From JBGVMW01 sp045125095 (lineage in GTDB: Bacteria > Bacillota > Clostridia > Lachnospirales > Lachnospiraceae): a stretch of 5,566 nucleotides of DNA. The first letter of the stretch is position 1. Every line of letters begins with the position of its first letter. Both the position numbers and the translations under genes were made by a program. The notes beneath the pieces are model-generated. The model worked only from the letters and a program-made list of their open reading frames with translations, did not search any database and was not told the origin of the DNA. This document shows positions 1 to 5,074 of this stretch, piece by piece. The stretch is taken from the NCBI GenBank assembly GCA_045125095.1, contig JBGVMW010000120.1:1-5566 (forward strand), written 5' to 3'.

Positions 1-190
1 GGACTAAAACACCTTGACAACGTGGCAGACGGAATCAAGAAGCTTGTAAAGAAAGCAGACGATGCAATAGACCTCGAAAAACACCTGCCGAAGAAACTGC
101 TGACAGAGGAAGCCGAAACATTTGCCAAAAAAGCAGATAAAGTTGCGGATGATGTAGTAGAGGATGCGGCGAAGGCGATAAAGGGTGGTA
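1..190 (+). repeat. Rhs linker direct repeat, copy 1
   Basis: This stretch matches 2043-2232 without gaps; I count five mismatches, at the bases aligned with GAG/GAA, ACA/GCA, GCC/GCA, GTT/GTG and GGT/AGT codon differences. Similarity stops sharply after base 190, where the two toxin tips diverge. The repeat probably continues left of the window. Both copies are read in the same phase, encoding the helical linker just before the tip. Confidence 0.95.
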
Positions 191-522
191 CAGATATTAT
201 TGTAGAAGTAAATTTGTCTAAAAGTAAGTATCCTGAATCAGCTAAACACATTGAAGATGCAATAGCAAATGGACATCCAGAAATATTGACAATCGATAGA
301 ACTTCAGCAAAAAATAATAGAAGGGCATCTTTAAATGGTATAGATAAAATACCAGGGAAGGATTTAGATGAGTATCCGCCAGCAATGTCAAGAGAAGGCG
401 GTAAGGGAGCCAGCGTGCGAGGAATAAATAGTTCTGACAATAGGGGGTCAGGTTCAAGTGTAGGACATCAATTGAGAGGATATCCAAACGGAACAAAATA
501 TAGGTATAATATAACGGAATAG
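1..522 (+). CDS. Rhs-family toxin, C-terminal end with NucA/NucB-type DNase tip (5' partial)
   Basis: The frame is open from base 1, so this is the 3' end of a longer gene; the GTG at 22 is an internal Val codon, not a start. Codons 1 to about 62 form an Ala/Lys/Asp-rich helical linker, identical in style to the one in the downstream Rhs fragment. From about base 193 the protein becomes a roughly 110-residue domain with the landmarks of the Bacillus NucA/NucB secreted deoxyribonucleases: YPESAKHIEDAI, the LTIDR strand (Asp codon at 295), RRASLNGI, DEYPPAM (367), an EGGKG motif (394) and SDNRGSG followed by a GHQL segment (436 on). Family members cut DNA without sequence specificity. Here the domain sits where polymorphic toxins carry their warhead, so it is inferred to be a DNase delivered to competitor cells. 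The tip is visibly richer in A and T than the linker, as expected for an exchanged module. Confidence 0.9.
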   Translation, partial: GLKHLDNVADGIKKLVKKADDAIDLEKHLPKKLLTEEAETFAKKADKVADDVVEDAAKAIKGGTDIIVEVNLSKSKYPESAKHIEDAIANGHPEILTIDRTSAKNNRRASLNGIDKIPGKDLDEYPPAMSREGGKGASVRGINSSDNRGSGSSVGHQLRGYPNGTKYRYNITE

Positions 523-527
523 GAAGG
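521..527 (+). promoter_or_regulatory. Ribosome binding site overlapping the toxin stop codon
   Basis: AGGAAGG begins inside the TAG stop of the DNase-tip gene and lies 10 bases before the ATG at 538. No separate promoter is visible in the 15-base gap, so the downstream gene is probably translated from the same message as the toxin. Confidence 0.7.
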
Positions 528-537
528 AAAGCATAGT

Positions 538-1173
538 ATGAATGAACGAGAATTGTGGAATGAAGTATATGACTTAATTGGTGAATCACAGAAAGAAATA
601 AGTATTTTTGATGGAAATGAGAGTGTGGGATATGCGGAATTGGAAAAAATGAATCTACTAAGTTTGTCAACGTTAGGTGTAATTATTATTTATTCATCAG
701 GAATTTGTGTTGATAATTGGATCAGAATATTAGGGCAGAAAACTTCGGTACACAAGGGGATTCTGTTTTATAATAACTATCAAAAAGAAAATGTTACTAT
801 GGAAAAAATGATGATTGTTGCTCAAGATGTAGTTGGGGGTATATTTGCTATAAACATGGGTAAATATCAAAAAGGGCTAAAAAAAATATGGTATTTTGCA
901 CCGGATACATTACAGTGGGAATGTATGGATATGAGTTATGCAGAATTTGTTGCATGGACAATACAGGGAAATACAGATGAATTCTATAGTAGTATGAGAT
1001 GGAATGGTTGGAAAGAAGATTGTAACAAAGCGGGATTTGATGAAATGATGTTGATATATCCTTTTTTGTGGGCAAAAGAATGTAATTTGGAAACTGCGAC
1101 AAAAAAAGTTGTTTCATCAGATGAATTAATTAGAATGAATTCAGAGTATGCACAAAAATTTGATAATTGTTGA
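538..1173 (+). CDS. DUF2625-family protein, probable immunity protein for the DNase tip
   Basis: The 211-residue product matches the DUF2625 family pattern along its length, as I remember it: CVDNWIRILG (57-66), a hydrophobic strand leading to AQDVVGGIFAIN (95-106), WYFAPDTLQWE (118-128), SYAEFVAW (133-140), FYSSMRWNGW (149-158), IYPFLWAKE (173-181), and a C-terminal SSDELIRMN. No signal peptide or membrane segment is evident, so it is probably cytoplasmic. The family has no established biochemical role that I can cite. The immunity role is inferred from position: it directly follows the toxin tip, is spaced for coupled translation, and shares its AT-rich composition. The ATG at 538 is supported by the strong ribosome binding site. 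Family assignment is firm; function is inference. Confidence 0.88.
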   Translation: MNERELWNEVYDLIGESQKEISIFDGNESVGYAELEKMNLLSLSTLGVIIIYSSGICVDNWIRILGQKTSVHKGILFYNNYQKENVTMEKMMIVAQDVVGGIFAINMGKYQKGLKKIWYFAPDTLQWECMDMSYAEFVAWTIQGNTDEFYSSMRWNGWKEDCNKAGFDEMMLIYPFLWAKECNLETATKKVVSSDELIRMNSEYAQKFDNC

Positions 1174-1195
1174 TGCTATACAATCTCTTTATTAA

Positions 1196-1277
1196 AATTA
1201 TGTCTCCATTTAGGAACAGTCAAAAACCAAATTGAATATTGCTATCTTAATATGTGGAACGTATTGCTTTCATAGTA
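1196..1277 (+). repeat. Cassette border box A, between immunity gene 1 and the Rhs fragment
   Basis: The box starts 22 bases after the DUF2625 stop codon. Its first 11 bases, AATTATGTCTC, recur at 3273-3283, next to the end of the second immunity gene. Bases 1208-1241 align without gaps to 3413-3446, ending in the shared GAATATTG. CTATC and the 21 bases 1257-1277 (19 identical to 3463-3483, ending TTTCATAGTA) also recur. Recognisable Rhs coding sequence begins immediately after the box. The intergenic stretch 1174-1253 contains no evident terminator, promoter or small gene. Confidence 0.7.
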
Positions 1278-2579
1278 AAAGAAGAATACTGTTATGACAG
1301 ACAGAACAGAAATCTTCTTGTAAGATATGCAGAAGACGGAAGTGTGGAGAAATACGTCTACGGCAATGGACTTATAAGCAGTGAGAAGACAGAAGTCACA
1401 GCTGAAATCACTAAAGCTGATGCAAAAGCTGACGGCACAAAGACAGAAACAGCAGGAACCCTGACGGTATATCACTGTGATCTCAGAGGAAGCGTAAGAG
1501 CAGTAACCGACCAGACAGGAACAGCAACCGACAGATACAGTTATTCACTATATGGAGAGAGAACTCATGTTACCGGAGACGGAGACCACATCTTCGGATA
1601 CTGCGGAAGAGACGGAGTAATAACCGAGAGAGACGGACTGCTCTACATGAGAGCAAGATACTACAGCCCGGAACTAAAGAGATTCATAAGTGCCGACAGC
1701 GTAATAGGGAATCTTTCAAGCACACCAAGTCTTAACCGCTACGCCTACGTCAATGGAAACCCAGTAACGCAGATAGATCCATTCGGATTAAGTGCCGAAC
1801 CTGGAACGAAAAAGGCAAAGAAAAACATAAACTGGCGAGAAGCAGTTCACGATGCATTAGATATAGCAGGAAGTATAACAGGCTATGGAGATATATGCGA
1901 TGCAGTAAATGCAGTGCTGTATCTTACAGAAGGAGATTATATAAATGCAGGACTTAGTGCATTAAGTATAATCCCCGGAGCCGATGCCTTCACAAAGACA
2001 GGTAAGGCAAGCAAAGCACTTGGCAACGGAATAGTTGAAAGCGGACTAAAACACCTTGACAACGTGGCAGACGGAATCAAGAAGCTTGTAAAGAAAGCAG
2101 ACGATGCAATAGACCTCGAAAAACACCTGCCGAAGAAACTGCTGACAGAAGAAGCCGAAGCATTTGCAAAAAAAGCAGATAAAGTGGCGGATGATGTAGT
2201 AGAGGATGCGGCGAAGGCGATAAAGAGTGGTAGTAAGGCTGGTAAAACTTATTATCATGTAACTACAAAGGAAGCTGCAGAACAGATTATTTCCTCTGGA
2301 GAACTTGGAAGAAGAGGTAATCGTTGGGAAAGTAGAGTATTTGCATGGACTAAGCAACCAACAAAAAAACAAGCCAGTATTGCAGGAATAGGAAAGGATG
2401 TACAAACGGTCATTCGATTTGATTCAAATGCGTCATTCGAACCCGATATCGGAAATAGAGGAAAGTCTATAGCAAATATTGTGGTTCAAACCACTGACGG
2501 GCAAAGAGTGCCAATTTCTGTTAATAATGTAGAGATTGTTGGGTTTAAGAAAGAGTGGTGGCAGTTTTGGAAAAAGTAA
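1254..2579 (+). CDS. Orphan Rhs C-terminal fragment with ADP-ribosyltransferase-like toxin tip
   Basis: This 441-codon frame holds only the end of an Rhs protein. It has no signal, YD-repeat array or delivery N-terminus. Residues 13-100 are a last YD-like region (YCYDRQNRN, YHCDLRGSVRAVTD). Residues 128-178 are the conserved core end (LLYMRARYYSPELKRFISAD, NRYAYVNGNPV, DPFG at 175-178). About 192-262 resembles a pre-toxin segment (SITGYGDICDAVNAVLYL, GDYINAGLSALSIIPGAD). The shared linker occupies 264-326, and a tip of about 110 residues starts near 331. The tip opens with TYYHVTT (His335) and AAEQIISSGEL, then ESRVFAWTKQP, resembling HYD1/HYE-type ADP-ribosyltransferase-like toxins, but the Tyr of the second motif is Phe here. 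The GTG start at 1254 is the only candidate and has no ribosome binding site, so this is probably a silent tip reservoir. Rhs identity is firm; the enzyme class is tentative. Confidence 0.82.
   Translation: MERIAFIVKEEYCYDRQNRNLLVRYAEDGSVEKYVYGNGLISSEKTEVTAEITKADAKADGTKTETAGTLTVYHCDLRGSVRAVTDQTGTATDRYSYSLYGERTHVTGDGDHIFGYCGRDGVITERDGLLYMRARYYSPELKRFISADSVIGNLSSTPSLNRYAYVNGNPVTQIDPFGLSAEPGTKKAKKNINWREAVHDALDIAGSITGYGDICDAVNAVLYLTEGDYINAGLSALSIIPGADAFTKTGKASKALGNGIVESGLKHLDNVADGIKKLVKKADDAIDLEKHLPKKLLTEEAEAFAKKADKVADDVVEDAAKAIKSGSKAGKTYYHVTTKEAAEQIISSGELGRRGNRWESRVFAWTKQPTKKQASIAGIGKDVQTVIRFDSNASFEPDIGNRGKSIANIVVQTTDGQRVPISVNNVEIVGFKKEWWQFWKK
2043..2232 (+). repeat. Rhs linker direct repeat, copy 2
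   Basis: Second copy of the 1-190 segment at an offset of 2042 bases. It encodes residues 264-326 of the orphan Rhs fragment. The near identity next to completely unrelated tips is the arrangement expected of a homologous-recombination hinge in Rhs and CDI-type tip exchange. Confidence 0.95.
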
Positions 2580-3274
2580 AACTAGTAATAGACGATGAAA
2601 GATTAATAAGTGTATATAATCCTTTTGGAGAAAAGAGTCAAGACTATATAAGTAAAGGAACCTATATTTTTGAAGCAGGGAATATATATGGCATTGTATG
2701 TGAACATGGAGGAGGTGGTGAGGCTGTTTCTTTGCTCCTATCCAATAATATATCATTGATAAATGAAAGAGTATACATTGATGATATTGAGATGAAAGCC
2801 ACAGAACTTGAAAGATATGGTTGGTATGTGGGAAAGACATTATATTCTAAAGGTATTGTAAAGAAAGAATTAAGTGCTAAAAAAGCATTGAAATATGCAA
2901 TAAAAAAATACCATAGTTATGAGAATTTGAAAAATGTTGCAGATGAATTTCATTTAACGCCAGACAAATTGGATTATGGTCTTTCGAAAAATTGTGAGTG
3001 GGAAAAATGGCGAACATCAATGGCTATAGGATATGCTAGTAACAAAAAAATATACTGTTTTCCTTGGATGGATACAATGACTTTTTACGATTGTATGTAC
3101 AATTCGTCAGTATTTCGTTTTTTTAGAAAATTGACAAGTGAAGGTGCTATTATAATTTTACCAACATCTCGTGAGGAAAATATAAGGGGAGTTGCAAATA
3201 GAATAATAAAAATCCGTAGTCCAAGATTTGAACATGTTATTTCCGAAAGTGATTACTTTAAAGAATATTTTTAA
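2555..3274 (+). CDS. Degenerate ABC-ATPase-like protein, probable immunity protein for the second tip
   Basis: The frame overlaps the tip gene by 25 bases and has only non-ATG starts (GTG 2555, GTG 2558, TTG 2567), suggesting coupled translation. The 239-residue product follows the order of an ABC ATPase domain. It has GNIYGIV (42-48), a P-loop position CEHGGGGEA (49-57), RVYIDDIEM like the post-Walker strand, a Q-loop-like GWYVGKTLYS (89-98), a helical stretch, a signature-like LSKNCEWEKWR (143-153), a Walker B strand KKIYCFPWMD (164-173), and an IIILPTSRE switch strand (199-207). Every catalytic position has changed: the P-loop Lys-Ser is Gly-Glu, the Walker B Asp-Glu is Pro-Trp, and the switch His is Arg. 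It should not hydrolyse ATP. The immunity role is inferred from position. The fold assignment is my reading of the motif order, not a database match. Confidence 0.62.
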   Translation: MVAVLEKVKLVIDDERLISVYNPFGEKSQDYISKGTYIFEAGNIYGIVCEHGGGGEAVSLLLSNNISLINERVYIDDIEMKATELERYGWYVGKTLYSKGIVKKELSAKKALKYAIKKYHSYENLKNVADEFHLTPDKLDYGLSKNCEWEKWRTSMAIGYASNKKIYCFPWMDTMTFYDCMYNSSVFRFFRKLTSEGAIIILPTSREENIRGVANRIIKIRSPRFEHVISESDYFKEYF

Positions 3275-3296
3275 TTATGTCTCAACATAAGGACAT
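3273..3296 (+). repeat. Cassette border box B, left part
   Basis: AATTATGTCTC at 3273-3283 overlaps the stop codon of the second immunity gene and equals the first 11 bases of box A. It is followed by TAAGGACAT (3288-3296), repeated exactly at 3416-3424. Joining this part directly to 3425 gives a sequence that aligns with box A without gaps for 46 bases (36 matches by my count). Confidence 0.6.
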
Positions 3297-3424
3297 CAAC
3301 CACCTAATAATAACCACGGTCTTTAAATTAATCGGAATGGCTCTCACCGAAGGTGATGTAATCCATGTAGATTAATTTGAAGACCCTAGGGAGAAATTTA
3401 CCATTTGGGTGCACTTAAGGACAT
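3288..3424. mobile_element. Small hairpin insertion flanked by 9-base direct repeats
   Basis: TAAGGACAT occurs at 3288-3296 and 3416-3424, enclosing 119 bases absent from the otherwise similar box A. This is the pattern of an insertion with a 9-base target duplication. The insert carries paired arms at 3318-3333 and 3370-3385 (GGTCTTTAAATTAATC against its complement, one wobble pair). An inner pairing is ATGG/CCAT, and an apical stem is TCACC-GAA-GGTGA. Short imperfect ends occur at 3301 (CACCTAA) and 3411 (CACCCAA on the other strand). CCCTAGGG, a perfect 8-base palindrome, follows the right arm. There is no transposase gene, so it would be non-autonomous. It could instead be a structured RNA; there is no T-run after the stem to make it a standard terminator. 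Confidence 0.5.
3318..3385. other. Long inverted repeat able to form a 16-base-pair stem
   Basis: Arms 3318-3333 and 3370-3385 are complementary at 15 of 16 positions, with a T/G pair as the exception. Inside, 3337-3340 can pair with 3363-3366, and the centre forms the TCACC/GGTGA mini-hairpin. The stem could act in single-stranded DNA or RNA; the sequence alone does not decide. Confidence 0.75.
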
Positions 3425-3483
3425 TCGAAATCAAAACTGAATATTGTTCTATCAAAGATGCAGAACGCATTGTTTTCATAGTA
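3416..3483 (+). repeat. Cassette border box B, right part
   Basis: Matches the second half of box A: 3413-3446 against 1208-1241 without gaps, then CTATC (two extra bases before it), then 3463-3483 against 1257-1277 with two mismatches. Unlike box A, no Rhs sequence follows, so this marks the right limit of the cassette pair. Confidence 0.65.
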
Positions 3484-3671
3484 CTTGTTACTGTGAAGAA
3501 AATGCGTTTTTCTGTTGAAAAAATAATCTCCTTAAGTGGTATTTCAGATATAAAAAATGGTCAAAAAAGCGGTAATGATGACTCAAATATTGCTTCAAAA
3601 GGCGGTAAATCACATACAGATTTTTGCCAGAAAAACGGTATCGGATTCTTTTGATTTTGCTATCAAAGATA

Positions 3672-4008
3672 TTACAGGAGCTCTTTTCCTTTAGAAATCC
3701 AGCCATTTTCTAAGATTTTTTCGTAATTAAGTTTCACTTCAAGATGAATTATGACATTCACAGACGGGTTACTAACCATTCGCTGGGGTCTCATGAATAC
3801 AGACAACTAAGATAATCATGGATAATCCCCAGCAATCTCAAATCATCATCTTTCGATACCATCAAAATTTTCCAATCTTAATCCTTACTTTCTAACATCA
3901 CATCTCTGTTTTGATTCATTCTGATTTTCCGAATATAAATCAAACCAATATCTTCAACAACCTGCTCATCTACCGATACTGTATAGTTCCATAAATCCGC
4001 AGAATATT
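3672..4008 (-). pseudogene. Decayed minus-strand gene of unknown family
   Basis: Read on the minus strand from about 4008 downwards, one frame gives plausible protein: KKYSADLWNYTVSVDEQVVE, then DIGLIYIRKIRM, a TAA stop at 3880-3878, DWKILMVSKDDD, LRLLGIIHDYLSCLYS, a TGA stop, and DPSEWLVTRL. A frame change near 3760 continues as VNVIIHLEVKLNYEKILENG, WISKGKELL, and a TAA at 3674-3672. Protein-like composition resuming in phase after each stop suggests a gene broken by nonsense and frameshift mutations. The same frame has two further stops just upstream of the KKY segment, so its true 5' end is unclear. I do not recognise the family. It could be an old immunity gene or unrelated accessory debris. 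Confidence 0.45.
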
Positions 4009-4141
4009 TCTTTTATCATGGTATTTGAATTTTTGTATATGCGCGATTTTTTGCGTATTTTCTGAAGTATGAAGTGTGGTATCAAAATATAAGATGAAAA
4101 CGTGTATAAATCTAAACAAATCTTTTAAACATTTCCTGCTG

Positions 4142-4154
4142 ATTTTAAGGAACT
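4142..4154 (+). repeat. 13-base repeat upstream of the serine-recombinase-like gene
   Basis: ATTTTAAGGAACT, identical to 4976-4988. It starts 89 bases before the ATG at 4231. A related TTTAGGAACT occurs at 4930-4939. Chance occurrence of one such pair in AT-rich DNA of this length is quite possible. Confidence 0.4.
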
Positions 4155-4214
4155 TTGGAAACTACAGACTGTTTTCAGAATGACGCATATAGGCATAAGT
4201 TAACCAACAATGAA

Positions 4215-4221
4215 AAGGAGG
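4215..4221 (+). promoter_or_regulatory. Ribosome binding site that fixes the recombinase start at 4231
   Basis: AAGGAGG lies 9 bases before the ATG at 4231. An in-frame ATG at 4210 lies upstream of this site, has no comparable site of its own, and would encode the binding site itself, so 4231 is the better start. Confidence 0.85.
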
Positions 4222-4230
4222 TTGGCTTTT

Positions 4231-4692
4231 ATGATTTATGGTTTTATATCATCACTTGATGATGAGACAACGAAGGTGTTTTTCAGAAGTAAGAAGATTC
4301 GTGTTAATAACATTTACAGTGCTGGAAGTCTTGGTGCACTTACATCGGTTCTGCAGAGTGGAGATGTAGTATATGCAGTTAGCTGTAATCGATTTGCATC
4401 TGTGCGGCAGGTGTATACCTTTGCAAGGTTCTGTCATGAAAGGGGTATCATTCTTCATTTTGTGGCTGAACCCTATCTTGATATTGGCAATGGTAAACAG
4501 TGGAGACCTGCAGTCGCCAAAGTCATTGCCAGCATGGTGGAGAGTGAGCAGAAAGCAAAGGGAATGATGGCACAAGGTTTTAAGATGAGTGATTCCCAGT
4601 GGGAGTATGCCTATCGGTGCTTCGAGCTGATGAATCTTGATATTTTGGCACATCTGTTTTCTGCTGATGGTGTGTTAAAACGTGGTAGCTGA
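4231..4692 (+). CDS. Short serine-recombinase-like protein with altered catalytic motifs
   Basis: The 153-residue product follows the resolvase/invertase N-terminal pattern. MIYGFISSLDD stands where resolvases have Y-x-R-V-S-T-x-x-Q (Ser7 aligns with the nucleophile). Next come the GALTSVLQSGDVVYAV strand, NRFASVRQVYTFARFCHERG in place of the D-R-L-x-R helix, IILHFVAEP, and a helix ending ASMVESEQKAKGMM. The tail (about 115-153) looks like a shortened helix-turn-helix. Two normally essential arginines are replaced: the one in Y-x-R-V-S is Phe5, and the second of D-R-x-x-R is Ser. It may therefore bind DNA or a partner recombinase without cutting, or be a non-functional relic; the intact frame and good ribosome binding site favour a retained function. 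It precedes a tyrosine recombinase on the same strand. Confidence 0.68.
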   Translation: MIYGFISSLDDETTKVFFRSKKIRVNNIYSAGSLGALTSVLQSGDVVYAVSCNRFASVRQVYTFARFCHERGIILHFVAEPYLDIGNGKQWRPAVAKVIASMVESEQKAKGMMAQGFKMSDSQWEYAYRCFELMNLDILAHLFSADGVLKRGS

Positions 4693-5071
4693 CAGGTACT
4701 GGTAAGTTTGGCGGTGCGTATTGGTTGTGGGGTAAATTTGCAGGTTTTTCCACACTGCTCCTGCCTTTGGGGTATGGTCTTGCGGTTACCGCTTGGTTTG
4801 CCTCTCACGCCTGCACACAATGCCCTACGTTGCGTTTTACGGTCTTTGGTGCGTACTACTGCCACTATTGTCTTTGGTGGCAAATTTGGGCGAATTACGA
4901 CTTCGTAGCAAAGTGCTTATTCGTACTGGTTTAGGAACTGTGGCGGTACTGGTGGGTTCTGTGGTGGTGGCAGTTATTTTAAGGAACTATCTGGGTGTAG
5001 TTATTGGAACTTGGCATATTTGGGCTGACCTTTACTGGTTGGTTTCTCATGATATATGGATTGGAGTTGGT
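4693..5071. other. G/T-rich spacer between the two recombinase genes
   Basis: The plus strand is unusually rich in G and T, with recurring short words such as GGTACTGG, GTGGCGGT and GGTGGTGG. Low stop density opens several frames on both strands, none with a recognisable product or ribosome binding site. The integrase frame stays open leftward to 4736, with an in-frame ATG at 4820, but the extra residues look like a by-product of G/T-rich codons. A compact inverted structure lies at 4891-4923. ATTTTAAGGAACT at 4976-4988 repeats 4142-4154. Confidence 0.5.
4976..4988 (+). repeat. 13-base repeat upstream of the tyrosine recombinase gene
   Basis: Second copy of ATTTTAAGGAACT, starting 99 bases before the ATG at 5075. 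It is bracketed by AGTT and AACT, a weak inverted pair. Similar placement before both recombinase genes is what makes it notable. Confidence 0.4.
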
Positions 5072-5074
5072 GTG

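Larger units (their letters stand above)
3484..4230. other. Gene-poor, AT-rich spacer with decayed sequence
   Basis: No intact gene is convincing here. The stretch holds the minus-strand remnant at 3672-4008, an inverted repeat with arms at 3782-3788 (GCTGGGG) and 3827-3833 (CCCCAGC) lying inside that remnant, and a small GGTT-ACT-AACC hairpin at 3767-3777. The upstream region of the next gene contains ATTTTAAGGAACT at 4142-4154. I could not assign a promoter with confidence. Confidence 0.6.

Noticed and set aside
242..670. Minus-strand open frame opposite the DNase tip and immunity gene
   Set aside because: It lies across two well-supported plus-strand genes, has no family-like motifs, and its composition is what the antisense of AT-rich coding DNA gives.
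1..2232. CRISPR-like or tandem array interpretation of the long direct repeats
   Set aside because: There are only two 190-base copies, both coding and 2 kb apart; Rhs cassette duplication explains them.
3318..3391. Rho-independent terminator after the second immunity gene
   Set aside because: The stem is AT-rich near its base, interrupted inside, and not followed by a run of T.
3372..3479. Minus-strand 35-residue frame through box B into the hairpin insert
   Set aside because: It runs across the proposed insertion junction and is cut short by a stop in box A; there is no strong ribosome binding site.
3409..3654. Plus-strand open frame of 81 codons starting inside border box B
   Set aside because: It has no ribosome binding site and no recognisable motifs. 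The corresponding frame is shifted in box A, so the box does not behave like coding sequence.
3782..3833. GCTGGGG/CCCCAGC inverted repeat as an attachment site or regulatory hairpin
   Set aside because: It lies inside the decayed minus-strand coding frame, has a long loop, and may be incidental.
4611..4883. Minus-strand open frame of 90 codons, Arg/Lys rich, and plus-strand frames at 4708-4908 and 4725-4934
   Set aside because: All arise from low stop density in the G/T-rich spacer; none has a ribosome binding site or family resemblance.
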